Shown here one piece after another: positions 12,005 through 20,891 of a stretch of 64,000 nt of DNA (position 1 is its first letter; every line of letters starts with the position of its first letter). The stretch spans positions 62,001 to 126,000 of the forward strand of contig JABZKU010000002.1 in NCBI GenBank assembly GCA_015257125.1, written 5' to 3'. The notes beneath the pieces were generated by a model. The model ran no database searches, was not told where the DNA came from, and saw only the letters and a list, made by a program, of their open reading frames with translations. This stretch comes from Prevotellaceae bacterium (lineage in GTDB: Bacteria; Bacteroidota; Bacteroidia; Bacteroidales; Bacteroidaceae). The position numbers were made by a program, and so were the translations under genes.

Positions 12005-15000
12005 TTAGTATTCTGCTCCTTCCTCGGCATCCTCGGGCAGATAGCGTTGCGCATCGGCGGCGCGGCGCGCGTTCATCGCAGAGATCAATACACGGCCGGC
12101 AGGAGTGCCTGCGAGGACATCGGCACGCTTCTTATAGTTCTCGATGAGCGATGACTTGCAGGCCTGCAAGCCGTCGAGGGCCATGCCCAGAATTTCATAT
12201 TGCTGCATGATGTCGCCGGACATCGACGAGAGGCGATTCTCGGAGAAGCTGTTGTACCAGTCGAAATAAGCCAAGGCACGATCGGCCACCGACTTCAAAA
12301 TGGCTTCAGCCTCCTTGGTCTTACCCAATTCGCGGTAGCATTCGGGCATCATAAGCAAGTGTTTCTTCGTATCGATGCCGAGCGACCACACTTCGTAGGG
12401 CACTTGGCTCGGGGGCAGCACTTGTTCGCACTTTTGCAAGACCTTCAAGGCCTTGTCGCGCTTGCCTTCCATGAGGAGTTGCTGCGCCAACTGCGCCATG
12501 CGCAGGCGATGGGTGTAGCAGGGGCGCATCACGGTTTGATCGACGTAGACTTTCGGATCGGCCACGTTGCCGTAGCGGAACTTGCGCATGAAGTTGTCGT
12601 ACATGCGCTCCGAATCGGTGCCACCGCTACCCACATTGAAGGGGGTGATGCGGGCGGCGAGGCCTTCGAGCATCAAGTAGTTGTCCAAACCGGCTTGGTT
12701 GTCGCCGCCGAGCGTGGTGCTCATGTAGAGCGGGCGCGTCCAATTGTGGTGAGCCAGCATTTCGTAGACCATCATCTCGCTCTTGGTGAGCATGCGCTTG
12801 CCGCGAAGGGAGATGTGCATCTTCTCGGGGATGCTGTCCTTGCCGTGGGGGAGCTTCATGCCGCTGCGCAAAACGGCGGCTTTGTCGACCGTCAGCACGA
12901 TGGAGTCGGTGGGAACGCAGGCAATCTCGGGATTGCGCACGAAATTGTCGATGATATACTGCAGTTCGAAGGGATCGTCTTTTTTACCCTGCGCTTGGAA
13001 ATCCTTTTTGAGCACCAAGAGCTGTTCTTTCAGCTCGGGGCGCACCATGAAGGCGTCGTGTCCCATGTTGTCGACGTACTCCCAACGCTTCCAAGTGATG
13101 GGCAGTGAGGGACTGTTCCACGCCGGACGGCGCATTTGGTCGATATACCAGTCGGTTTGCAGGTAGGAGAGGTTGCAAACGCGGGCGTCGGTGCGCTTGC
13201 CTTCCACATCTTGGCCGTACCAAAGGGGGAAGGTGTCGTTGTCGCCGTTGGTGAAGATGACGGGGTTGCCCTTTTCATCGAGCGAATAGAGGTAGTTCAT
13301 GCCAAAGTCGCGGGCGGCGGTGCGACCGGAGCGGTCGTGGTCGTCCCAAGTCTGGCTGACCATTTGCAAAGGCACGGCGAGTGCCACAACCGATGCGATG
13401 CCGGCGGCGGCGAGATGGGGCAATTTGCCGAAACGACGCAGACCTTCGACGAGAGCGGCGATGCCCAAGCCGATCCAAATGGCAAACGCGTAGAAAGAAC
13501 CGGCATAGGCGTAGTCACGTTCGCGCGGTTCGCTCGGGGTTTGGTTCAAATAGAGGATAATAGCCAAACCGGTCATGAAGAAGAGGAAGAAGACAACCCA
13601 GAACTGCTGGATGCCTTTCTTGCCGCGGTAGGCTTGCCAGAACATGCCGAGGAGTCCGAGCAACAAGGGCAGGCAGTAGAAGACGTTGTGCCCCTTGTTT
13701 TCGCGCAGATCGGCGGGGAGTTTCGACTGATCGCCGTAGAGGGCGTTGTCAATGAAGGGAATACCGGTGATCCACTGGCCGTGTTCGAGTTCGCCGTAGC
13801 TTTGAATGTCATTCTGACGGCCGGCAAAATTCCACATGAAGTAGCGCCAGTACATGAAATTCACCTGGTAGGAGAGGAAGAAGCGGAGGTTGTCCCACTG
13901 CGAGGGCATTTCGCCGGTGAAATCGTAGGCTTGGCCGTCATATTGTCCGTGAACTTCCACGGGATGCGTGTCCACACCGCCCAACCATTGCTGATAGAGG
14001 CCGGCATGGGCGCGGGAGAACATGCGGGGGAAGAGCATTTTCTGCGCAGAGGGGTAGACGGGCTGGCCGGTCACCTCGACAATGTCGTACTTGTCGGGCT
14101 CGTTGGCATTTTTCTTCTCATGACGCTGCACACTTTCCTCCTTGTCGTAACCCACAGCTTGCGAGGTAAAGGCTTGACCATAGAGGAGGGGTTTCTGACC
14201 GTACTGCTCGCGGTTCAGGTAAGTGCCGAGCGAGAAGATGTCTTCGGGCGAGTTTTGATCCATCGGCGTGTTTTGCGCCGAACGCAACACGATGAGTGCG
14301 TAGGACGAATAGCCGATCATGAGCATCAACATGCAGAGCAACGAGGTGTTGAGCGCGCGCTTGCGCACCACATATTGGCCGTTTTTCTTCCACTGCAGGA
14401 GGAACCAAAGTGCGCAGAGCACAACGGCACCGAGCAACAAGGGCATAACGTAGCCTTTGCCGTAGAACGGAATGCCCAGCATGCCCACACTGGCGAGATA
14501 AAGCGCCACGGTGCGCACACGATTGCTTTGGAGCGTCGACCACAAGGCGGCGCTGACTACGCCGATCAACACGAGGATGTAGATGATCATACCGCTGTTG
14601 AACGGCAATCCCAGCACATTGACGAAGAAAAGCTCGAACCATCCGCCCACTTTCACAATGCCGGGCACGACACCATAGAGGACGGCAGCCACCAACACGA
14701 CGCTGAGGCCGAGTGCCATCAGCGAACCTTTGAGGTTGGCATCGGGGGTTTTCTTATAATAATAGACCAAAACGATGGCCGGCAAGCACAGCAGATTGAG
14801 CAAGTGCACACCGATGGACAAACCGGTGAGGTAGAAAATCAACACAATCCAGCGATCGGCGTGCGGAGAGTCGGCATTGTCTTCCCATTTGAGGATGAGC
14901 CAGAACACCAAGGCCGTGAACATCGACGAATAGGCGTAGACTTCGCCCTCGACGGCGGAGAACCAGAAGGTGTCGCTCCACGTATAGGCCAAAGCACCGG

Positions 15001-15376
15001 CCACACCACTGGCCAAAATGGTCAGCGTTTGGCCGAGGGTTTCGACCACGCCGTCGGTGCAAAGCAACTTACGCGTCAAATGCGTGATGCTCCAGAACAA
15101 GAACAGGATGCAGAATGCCGAGAGCAGGGCGCTCATTACATTGATCCAGTAGGCCACTTGCTCGGGACCCGAAGCAAAGAGCGAAAAGAACTTGCCCGTG
15201 AGCATAAAGAAGGGTGCTCCGGGCGGGTGACCCACTTCAAGCCGATAGGCCGTAGTGATGAACTCCGGACAATCCCAGAATGATGCGGTGGGCTCGACCG
15301 TGGAAACGTAGGTAAAGGCGGCCACTAAGAAGACCAACCAACCCACGACGTTGTTGAGGAGTTTGAATTGTTTCAT
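12005..15376 (-). CDS. DUF2723 multi-spanning membrane protein with C-terminal soluble region
   Basis: A 1123-residue protein. The N-terminal half has about a dozen or more membrane segments and the DUF2723 signature near the start: TASFWDCPEFITTAYRLEVGHPPGAP, in line with the acidic first loop of PMT-type (GT-C) glycosyltransferases. The C-terminal 450 residues are soluble, with a helical, TPR-like end (ALKVLQKCEQVLPP, ELGKTKEAEAILKSVADR). The family is typical of Bacteroidetes and is thought to act in surface glycosylation; I infer rather than see a transferase role. It is the first gene of a minus-strand operon with the deacetylase and queG. Confidence 0.9.
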   Translation of the reverse strand: MKQFKLLNNVVGWLVFLVAAFTYVSTVEPTASFWDCPEFITTAYRLEVGHPPGAPFFMLTGKFFSLFASGPEQVAYWINVMSALLSAFCILFLFWSITHLTRKLLCTDGVVETLGQTLTILASGVAGALAYTWSDTFWFSAVEGEVYAYSSMFTALVFWLILKWEDNADSPHADRWIVLIFYLTGLSIGVHLLNLLCLPAIVLVYYYKKTPDANLKGSLMALGLSVVLVAAVLYGVVPGIVKVGGWFELFFVNVLGLPFNSGMIIYILVLIGVVSAALWSTLQSNRVRTVALYLASVGMLGIPFYGKGYVMPLLLGAVVLCALWFLLQWKKNGQYVVRKRALNTSLLCMLMLMIGYSSYALIVLRSAQNTPMDQNSPEDIFSLGTYLNREQYGQKPLLYGQAFTSQAVGYDKEESVQRHEKKNANEPDKYDIVEVTGQPVYPSAQKMLFPRMFSRAHAGLYQQWLGGVDTHPVEVHGQYDGQAYDFTGEMPSQWDNLRFFLSYQVNFMYWRYFMWNFAGRQNDIQSYGELEHGQWITGIPFIDNALYGDQSKLPADLRENKGHNVFYCLPLLLGLLGMFWQAYRGKKGIQQFWVVFFLFFMTGLAIILYLNQTPSEPRERDYAYAGSFYAFAIWIGLGIAALVEGLRRFGKLPHLAAAGIASVVALAVPLQMVSQTWDDHDRSGRTAARDFGMNYLYSLDEKGNPVIFTNGDNDTFPLWYGQDVEGKRTDARVCNLSYLQTDWYIDQMRRPAWNSPSLPITWKRWEYVDNMGHDAFMVRPELKEQLLVLKKDFQAQGKKDDPFELQYIIDNFVRNPEIACVPTDSIVLTVDKAAVLRSGMKLPHGKDSIPEKMHISLRGKRMLTKSEMMVYEMLAHHNWTRPLYMSTTLGGDNQAGLDNYLMLEGLAARITPFNVGSGGTDSERMYDNFMRKFRYGNVADPKVYVDQTVMRPCYTHRLRMAQLAQQLLMEGKRDKALKVLQKCEQVLPPSQVPYEVWSLGIDTKKHLLMMPECYRELGKTKEAEAILKSVADRALAYFDWYNSFSENRLSSMSGDIMQQYEILGMALDGLQACKSSLIENYKKRADVLAGTPAGRVLISAMNARRAADAQRYLPEDAEEGAEY

Positions 15377-15494
15377 TTCACACGTAAGTGACTAATGCTA
15401 ATGATGCGTTTTGTTGCTGATTGAAGATCGCTGTGTGCGCCGATACGGCACAGCGACGAAGCATTTCGCCGCCACCGATGGGCACTATTTCGTG

Positions 15495-15502
15495 CAAAAA
15501 TA
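15495..15502 (-). promoter_or_regulatory. Candidate -7 element for the DUF2723 operon
   Basis: CAAAAATA on the plus strand is TATTTTTG on the minus strand, matching TAnnTTTG, about 120 bp before the DUF2723 start. No convincing -33 TTG is found at the expected distance. Confidence 0.45.
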
Positions 15503-15631
15503 CAAATTACCACGGACTATTTCGATTATGCATACGCTTTTTTCCGACGGCTCTTCCCCTGATAATCAGAAAATAAGCGCGCTGCGTCGCCCGTTTTTCG
15601 CGTTTTTAGACCTGGCTCCACCACTCTTCGC

Positions 15632-15644
15632 TCGATGAAATCGG
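15632..15644 (+). repeat. Copy 1 of the 13-mer TCGATGAAATCGG
   Basis: The 13-mer recurs at 17995-18007 (inverted) and 20156-20168. Copies 1 and 3 share a longer match of 21 bases with one difference (CTCGATGAAATCGG then C or T, then AAAAT). All three are intergenic and surround mnmG. Confidence 0.6.
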
Positions 15645-15660
15645 CCAAAATGAAATGGTC

Positions 15661-15692
15661 TTTGGCTTTTTGCACAAAAAGTCCTACTTTTG
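15661..15692 (+). promoter_or_regulatory. Bacteroidetes-type promoter for the DUF2851 gene
   Basis: TTTG at 15661-15664 and TACTTTTG at 15685-15692 are separated by 20 bp, a full match to the -33/-7 consensus. The start codon at 15765 is about 65 bp beyond the expected transcription start. Confidence 0.75.
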
Positions 15693-15764
15693 TCCTCATC
15701 GCACGGCAAAGATCTTTTTTTCGCCGATCCTTGCCGTCGCCGTTTCACACTAACGCGCCATGCC

Positions 15765-17192
15765 ATGGAAGCTCTTTTACATTACGCTTGGCAGCACCGG
15801 CTCTTTCTCCCCGAGCCGATGCGCACTGTCGACGGCCTTTCGCTCGAAATCATCGACACGGGACTGCACAACCACGATGCGGGCCCCGATTTCTTCAACG
15901 CCAAAATCAAAATCGGCGGACAGCTGTGGGTCGGTAACGTCGAAATCCACGAACGATCGTCTGATTGGTACAGACACGGCCATGAAACCGACGAAAACTA
16001 CAACAATGTGGTGCTGCACGTGGTACGCATCGCCGATTGCACCGTCGAAACGGCCAACGGACATGCCTTGCCCCAGTGGGAAATAGCGGTACCCGAAACA
16101 CTGACTGCGCAGTTCGAAGCCTTGTGCACCGCACCACACTACCCTCCTTGCCGCGAAACGCTCGAAACCATCGATGATTTCGCACGAAAAGCATGGCTCT
16201 GCGCGCTCACCGTCGAACGGCTCGAAGAAAAAACGGAACGCATCTTATATTGGCTTCGAGAAACAGCGGGAGATTGGGAACGCACGTTCTTCATCACGCT
16301 GGCGCGCGCCTTCGGCTTCGGGAAAAACAGCGAAGCCTTTCAACTTTGGGCGGCGACCCTCGATCCGCAGCACATGGCCAAGCACCGGGACAACGCTTTT
16401 CAAATAGAAGCGCTCTTTTTCGGCCAAGCCGGACTCCTCGACGCCGAAGCGACGCCTGCACATCAGCACGACGAACATTTCCAACAACTCGAAAAAGAAT
16501 ATCACTTTTTAAGACAGAAATTTGTAATCTCGCCGATTTCATCGAGCGAATGGCGATTTCTAAGGCTTCGTCCGCAGAATTTTCCGCATGTTCGGCTGGC
16601 TCAAATGGCTGCGCTTTACGTATCGGGGCATTTATCGTTCGATGCAGTGAGAGAGTGTGAGGAACTCGACGAACTGCGTAACAAATTCGTTTTCAACACA
16701 CTACCCTATTGGAAAACGCATTATACATTCGGCAAAAAAGAGGAGAAATCAGCGAAAAAGATTGACATTTCAAAAAGTAGCAGCCAGATAAAAAATGCCG
16801 ATTCCATCGAATTAGCACCTTCTTGTGAGCCGGAAACACCGACAAGCGAGAAAAAAACACGCCGCACAGCACATCGCGGCGAAAAAAGACACGATGCTTG
16901 TCTTTCACGCAACTCGATCGACCTTTTGTTTATCAATGCAGTCATTCCTTCCCTATTTGCCTACGCGCGTACACACCATGACGACGAACGTGCTGCACGT
17001 GCGCTCGAATGGCTCGAGCAACTGCGGGCGGAAAGCAATGCAACGGTGCGGGCTTGGCACGAAGCGGGACTCACCGCGCGACATGCAGCCGACTCGCAGG
17101 CGCTGCTCCAACTAAAACAACACTACTGCGATCGCAAAGATTGTCTACGCTGTCGCTTCGGTGCCTGTTTTATGCGCGCCGCTCACCGATAA
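15765..17192 (+). CDS. DUF2851 family protein
   Basis: A 475-residue member of DUF2851, a family of unknown function common in Bacteroidetes. Typical features are the opening MEALLHYAWQHRLF, HNHDAGPDFFNAKIKI, WVGNVEIHERSSDWYRHGH, NVVLHVV, and the Cys-rich end HYCDRKDCLRCRFG. The D-x-E spacing in the first domain (GPDF, NVEIH) recalls a nuclease-like fold, but that is inference. Residues about 325-379 form an extra Lys/Ser/Glu-rich, low-complexity insertion between HYTFG and LSRNSIDLLFINAV. Start at 15765 is chosen because the frame upstream runs through the promoter. Confidence 0.9.
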   Translation: MEALLHYAWQHRLFLPEPMRTVDGLSLEIIDTGLHNHDAGPDFFNAKIKIGGQLWVGNVEIHERSSDWYRHGHETDENYNNVVLHVVRIADCTVETANGHALPQWEIAVPETLTAQFEALCTAPHYPPCRETLETIDDFARKAWLCALTVERLEEKTERILYWLRETAGDWERTFFITLARAFGFGKNSEAFQLWAATLDPQHMAKHRDNAFQIEALFFGQAGLLDAEATPAHQHDEHFQQLEKEYHFLRQKFVISPISSSEWRFLRLRPQNFPHVRLAQMAALYVSGHLSFDAVRECEELDELRNKFVFNTLPYWKTHYTFGKKEEKSAKKIDISKSSSQIKNADSIELAPSCEPETPTSEKKTRRTAHRGEKRHDACLSRNSIDLLFINAVIPSLFAYARTHHDDERAARALEWLEQLRAESNATVRAWHEAGLTARHAADSQALLQLKQHYCDRKDCLRCRFGACFMRAAHR

Positions 17193-17504
17193 TATTTTGC
17201 ACTCGCCTCCTATCTCCGTTGTTGCTTACTCTCTCACACATTTTTTCTTTGCGCTGCGCCGAAAACAGCTATTTGTGCTTCTCATCGAAGGCAGTCTGCG
17301 CAAAAACGCTGCGAATGTAAACGCGTCGCTGCGAAACGCAAGCAGTGCAACCGGTCGCATTGTCGGTAAAGGCTCGCCGAGAGTCGCGCATAACTACGCG
17401 CGTAGCACAAAAAAGTCGGCCGTTTTTCAGAAAAAGTCCCCAACTTTCGCGCAAAACTCCCCTGCTTTTTCCAACATAACTCTCCCGTTATAAATACGCT
17501 TATT
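17193..17504. other. Intergenic region with dispersed repeat
   Basis: About 310 bp without a gene. It contains the repeat array at 17405-17476; no clear promoter with both elements was found before the thioesterase gene. Confidence 0.5.
17405..17476. repeat. Imperfect tandem array, units of about 22 bp (dispersed family)
   Basis: Three units start at about 17408, 17430 and 17452, exactly 22 bp apart: CAAAAAAGTCGGCCGTTTTTC, GAAAAAGTCCCCAACTTTCG and CAAAACTCCCCTGCTTTTTC. This is the most regular copy of the family in the window. Confidence 0.7.
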
Positions 17505-17933
17505 ATGGATTTCATCTTCTCCTTCCCCATGCGCGTTCGCGATTACGAATGCGATATTCAAGGCATCGTGAACAATGCCAACTATCTACACTACCTCGAA
17601 GTGGGACGCCACGAATTCATCGAATCGCGCGGCGTAGAATTTGCCGATCTTCATCGCCGCGGCATCGATGTGGTCGTGGCGCAGGCCGAAATCAAGTTCA
17701 AACGCTCATTGCAACCGCGCGATCACTTCGAAGTGCGCGTGGCAGTCGAAAAACGAGGATTGCGCTACACCTTCCACCAAGAGATTGTGCGCTCGGCCGA
17801 CCCGCTCCGCGCGGCAACCGACACGTCTTATGCCAAACCGGTCTTGTGCATTCGTGCACAAACGGACATTGTGGCGATTGTCGACGGCCGATTGTCAGAT
17901 TGTGCGGAACTCAACGAAAAATTTGGCCTCTGA
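17505..17933 (+). CDS. Acyl-CoA thioesterase, hotdog fold (4HBT/YbgC type)
   Basis: A 142-residue single hotdog-fold protein, predicted to hydrolyse acyl-CoA or a related thioester. The family pattern is clear: FPMRVRDYECDIQGIVNNANYLHYLEVGRHEFIES, where Asp17 in the CDIQG segment is the catalytic acid position (family D-x-x-G-x-V/H-N), then VVVAQAEIKFKRSLQPRDHFEV and YTFHQEI. The natural substrate cannot be told from sequence. It is a single gene flanked by a repeat array upstream and a terminator-like hairpin downstream. Confidence 0.9.
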   Translation: MDFIFSFPMRVRDYECDIQGIVNNANYLHYLEVGRHEFIESRGVEFADLHRRGIDVVVAQAEIKFKRSLQPRDHFEVRVAVEKRGLRYTFHQEIVRSADPLRAATDTSYAKPVLCIRAQTDIVAIVDGRLSDCAELNEKFGL

Positions 17934-17994
17934 AGCGAAAAACTTTCAGACACCCTTTTCCTCCCTCGCAACGCGGTGCAATCGTTCATAATGT

Positions 17995-18007
17995 CCGATT
18001 TCATCGA
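17995..18007 (-). repeat. Copy 2 (inverted) of the 13-mer TCGATGAAATCGG
   Basis: CCGATTTCATCGA on the plus strand is the exact reverse complement of the 13-mer at 15632-15644 and 20156-20168. Confidence 0.5.
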
Positions 18008-18021
18008 TGAGCAGTTCTTTA

Positions 18022-18065
18022 CCCCTTCGCGGTGCTTTGACTTTCAGGGCCCGAAGGGGCTTTTT
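18022..18065 (+). terminator. Candidate terminator after the thioesterase gene
   Basis: CCCCTTCG (18022-18029) pairs with CGAAGGGG (18052-18059) across a 22-base loop, followed by CTTTTTC. It lies about 90 bp after the stop codon. Confidence 0.6.
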
Positions 18066-18115
18066 CATCCCCCGCGGGACGCAGCGTGCCGATCGCTTAT
18101 CTGCCACAAAATCAT

Positions 18116-18123
18116 TATCTTTG
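18116..18123 (+). promoter_or_regulatory. -7 element directly before mnmG
   Basis: TATCTTTG matches TAnnTTTG. Its 3' end is only 7 bp from the mnmG ATG at 18131, so transcription would start at or within a few bases of the start codon and the mRNA would have almost no leader. Confidence 0.7.
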
Positions 18124-18130
18124 CATAGTT

Positions 18131-20023
18131 ATGGATACGACTTTTCATTATGATGTCATCGTGATCGGCGCCGGACACGCCGGTTGTGAAGCCGCCTGTG
18201 CGGCTGCACGCATGGGTGCTCGCACTGTGGTGATCACGATGGACATGAACAAAATAGCCCAAATGAGCTGCAATCCGGCCGTCGGCGGCATTGCCAAAGG
18301 ACAAATCGTCCGTGAGGTCGATGCGCTCGGCGGACAAATGGGTGAAGTGACGGATGCCACCGCCATTCAGTTCCGCATGCTCAACCGTTCGAAAGGACCT
18401 GCGATGTGGAGCCCGCGTGCCCAATGCGACCGCATCCGCTTCATCGCCGAATGGCGTCGACGTTTGGAAAACACCGACAACCTTGACATCTGGCAAGACG
18501 AAGTCACCGAAATCATCACGCAACATGGCGTGGCTTGTGGCGTACGAACGATTTGGGGTGCGGAGTTTCACGCCAAGTCCATCGTCATCACCGCCGGCAC
18601 CTTCCTCAACGGATTGATGCACATCGGACGGAAAACCGTGGCGGGCGGACGTTGCGCCGAACCGGCTTCTACATTTCTCACCGACTCGCTCACTGCATTG
18701 GGCATCGACTCGCTGCGTATGAAGACCGGTACGCCGGTGCGCATCGACGCACGCTCGGTGCATTTCGATGAAATGGAGGTGCAACCCGGCGAAGACGACT
18801 TCCACCGCTTCTCTTTCCTCTCCGATCAACGTGCCCTCCCCCAACTCCAGTGTTGGACGTGCGAAACAAATGCCGAAGTACACCGCGTGTTGCGATCGGG
18901 ATTGGAAGATTCGCCCCTTTTCAACGGACAGATCCAATCGATCGGCCCGCGCTATTGCCCCTCGATCGAAACGAAATTGGTCACTTTCGCCGGCCGCGAA
19001 TCGCATCCCCTCTTCTTGGAGCCCGAAGGCATCGACACAAACGAGCTCTACTTGAATGGTTTTTCCTCGTCACTGCCGATGCACGTGCAAATCGAAGCGT
19101 TGAAACAGATTCCGTGTTTCCGCGATCTGCGCGTTTATCGCCCGGGCTACGCCATCGAATACGACTTCTTTCCCCCGACACAACTGCACCACACCCTCGA
19201 ATCGAAAAAGGTCGAAGGCCTTTTCTTCGCCGGTCAGGTCAATGGCACCACCGGCTACGAGGAAGCGGCCGGCCAAGGTATGGTGGCCGGTATCAATGCC
19301 GCCCTGCGTTGCGCGGGAAATTCGTCCTTCACCTTGCGCCGCGATGAAGCCTATATCGGCGTTCTCATCGATGACTTGGTAACAAAAGGCGTAGACGAGC
19401 CCTATCGCATGTTCACTTCGCGCGCCGAATACCGCATCCTCCTCCGCCAAGACAACGCCGATGCGCGTTTGACCCCCTACGCCGAACGATTCGGCACCGC
19501 CACCGCGGAGCGTTGCGAACGATTCCACCGAAAGCAAACGACAGTCGACACCTTGCTCAACATCGCTCGCTCAACCAACCTCAAACCCGCGGAAGCGAAT
19601 GCGCTTTTGGAGCGCTGCGAATCGCAACCGCTGAAGCACGGCGCGAAATTGTTCGAACTCATCGCGCGACCCGAGCTGCAAGCCGCCGACTTCCGTGACT
19701 TGCGCAACGTACCCGAAGTCGATGCTTTCTTCAACGCCCTCGATGCGCTGAGCAAAGACAAAGACGAAACGCTCGAAGCCGCGGAGGTGCTCATCAAATA
19801 TGACGGTTACATCGCCCGCGAACGTCAGTTGGCAGACAAGATGCAGCGACTCGAAGACCTTAAGATCCGAGGAAAATTTGATTACAACGCCCTCACACAA
19901 CTCTCTACGGAGGCGCGCCAAAAACTTTCTTCCGTCGATCCGGAAACCCTTGCGCAGGCTTCTCGCATCCCGGGTGTTTCGCCTTCCGACATTTCGGTGC
20001 TTCTCGTCCTTTTGGGACGTTGA
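18131..20023 (+). CDS. mnmG: tRNA uridine 5-carboxymethylaminomethyl modification enzyme MnmG (GidA)
   Basis: FAD-dependent enzyme that, with MnmE, installs the carboxymethylaminomethyl group on U34 of several tRNAs. The 630-residue protein shows the FAD loop VIGAGHAGCEAA, MSCNPAVGGIAKG, MLNRSKGPAMWSPRAQCDR, TAGTFLNG, the redox-motif region GRCAEPAS and CPSIETK, FAGQVNGTTGYEEAA, and a helical C-terminal domain ending IPGVSPSDISVLLVLLGR, the expected full length. The frame is open upstream to 18086, but that part contains the -7 element, so 18131 is the start. gidA is often close to the chromosome origin, which fits the parS site 170 bp downstream. Confidence 0.97.
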   Translation: MDTTFHYDVIVIGAGHAGCEAACAAARMGARTVVITMDMNKIAQMSCNPAVGGIAKGQIVREVDALGGQMGEVTDATAIQFRMLNRSKGPAMWSPRAQCDRIRFIAEWRRRLENTDNLDIWQDEVTEIITQHGVACGVRTIWGAEFHAKSIVITAGTFLNGLMHIGRKTVAGGRCAEPASTFLTDSLTALGIDSLRMKTGTPVRIDARSVHFDEMEVQPGEDDFHRFSFLSDQRALPQLQCWTCETNAEVHRVLRSGLEDSPLFNGQIQSIGPRYCPSIETKLVTFAGRESHPLFLEPEGIDTNELYLNGFSSSLPMHVQIEALKQIPCFRDLRVYRPGYAIEYDFFPPTQLHHTLESKKVEGLFFAGQVNGTTGYEEAAGQGMVAGINAALRCAGNSSFTLRRDEAYIGVLIDDLVTKGVDEPYRMFTSRAEYRILLRQDNADARLTPYAERFGTATAERCERFHRKQTTVDTLLNIARSTNLKPAEANALLERCESQPLKHGAKLFELIARPELQAADFRDLRNVPEVDAFFNALDALSKDKDETLEAAEVLIKYDGYIARERQLADKMQRLEDLKIRGKFDYNALTQLSTEARQKLSSVDPETLAQASRIPGVSPSDISVLLVLLGR

Positions 20024-20155
20024 GTCGTTCGAACCGCCCCTCCTTCTTTTTCTAAGAAAAGACGAAAGCCCAACACCCCCTCAACGACTTAGCACGGGGG
20101 GCTACACCTTTACTTCAACCTACGACGCAGTTTTCGCCGACCCAGGCCTCGTTTC

Positions 20156-20168
20156 TCGATGAAATCGG
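20156..20168 (+). repeat. Copy 3 of the 13-mer TCGATGAAATCGG
   Basis: Direct-orientation copy, 22 bp upstream of the parS site. It shares 21 bases (one difference) with the copy at 15631. Confidence 0.6.
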
Positions 20169-20190
20169 CTAAAATCGACGATTTTACCTG

Positions 20191-20206
20191 CGTTTCACGT
20201 GAAACA
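20191..20206. promoter_or_regulatory. parS centromere-like site (ParB binding)
   Basis: CGTTTCACGTGAAACA matches the widely conserved parS consensus TGTTTCACGTGAAACA at 15 of 16 positions and contains the full 14-bp palindrome GTTTCACGTGAAAC (20192-20205). It is the only such site I found in the window. Known parS sites are bound by ParB and cluster near the origin of replication, so this places the window in the origin-proximal region. No parA or parB gene is present here. Confidence 0.85.
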
Positions 20207-20239
20207 AACAACAAATATCAATCCCAATATCAGCGCTTT

Positions 20240-20776
20240 ATGAAAAAAGAATTGTTGCTCGCGCATCTGCGAAACATTCCCGATTTCCCCAAGCCCGGCA
20301 TCCAGTTCAAAGACGTCTCCACCCTCTTCAAAGACCGCACTTGCCTGAAAGAAATGCGAGAGGAATTGGTGCGCCTCTACGCCGATAAAGGCATCACCAA
20401 AGTGGTAGGAATCGAGAGCCGCGGATTCGTCATGGGCGGCATCCTAGCCGACGCTCTCGACGCCGGATTTGTTATGTGCCGCAAGCGCGGAAAACTTCCG
20501 GGCGACACGCGCACACAAACCTACGCCAAGGAATATGGCGAAGACACCATCGAAATTCACACCGACGCCTTCTCCCCCAATGACGTCGTGCTCATCCACG
20601 ACGATCTGCTCGCCACGGGTGGTTCGATGAAAGCGGCCGTTGATCTCGTCGAATCCTTCGGCGTGAAGAAGATCTACATCAATTTCCTCATCGAACTCCG
20701 CATGGAGGGACTCGAAGGACGCGAATTTCTGGGCAACAAAGCAGACCTTACGACGCTGCTCACGCTCTACAATTAA
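20240..20776 (+). CDS. apt: Adenine phosphoribosyltransferase
   Basis: Purine-salvage enzyme making AMP from adenine and PRPP. The 178-residue protein has the type I phosphoribosyltransferase core: IPDFPKPGIQFKDVSTLFKD at the N-terminus, VVGIESRGFVMGG, CRKRGKLPG, and the PRPP loop VVLIHDDLLATGGS, followed by the hood segment FLIELRMEGLEGRE. Length fits the family. The start at 20240 is preferred; an in-frame ATG at 20159 would place the parS site inside the coding sequence. A strong terminator follows. Confidence 0.96.
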   Translation: MKKELLLAHLRNIPDFPKPGIQFKDVSTLFKDRTCLKEMREELVRLYADKGITKVVGIESRGFVMGGILADALDAGFVMCRKRGKLPGDTRTQTYAKEYGEDTIEIHTDAFSPNDVVLIHDDLLATGGSMKAAVDLVESFGVKKIYINFLIELRMEGLEGREFLGNKADLTTLLTLYN

Positions 20777-20792
20777 ACTTTGCCCCTATTGT

Positions 20793-20833
20793 CGGGACGT
20801 GTTGTCGCATCACAGCGAAACACGTCCCGTTTT
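20793..20833 (+). terminator. Intrinsic terminator after apt
   Basis: CGGGACGTGTT (20793-20803) pairs perfectly over 11 bp with AACACGTCCCG (20819-20829), followed by TTTTCG. Loop of 15 bases. Confidence 0.85.
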
Positions 20834-20891
20834 CGTCGCTCCTCTCCCCTTCTTTCTCGATTTATCCCCCATTTCATCCGCATAAACTAAC

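Noticed and set aside
13136..15283. A 715-codon open frame on the plus strand opposite the DUF2723 gene
   Set aside because: It is the antisense of a well-supported membrane-protein gene; the translation is His/Glu/Gln-rich without motifs and is explained by GC-rich codon use on the other strand.
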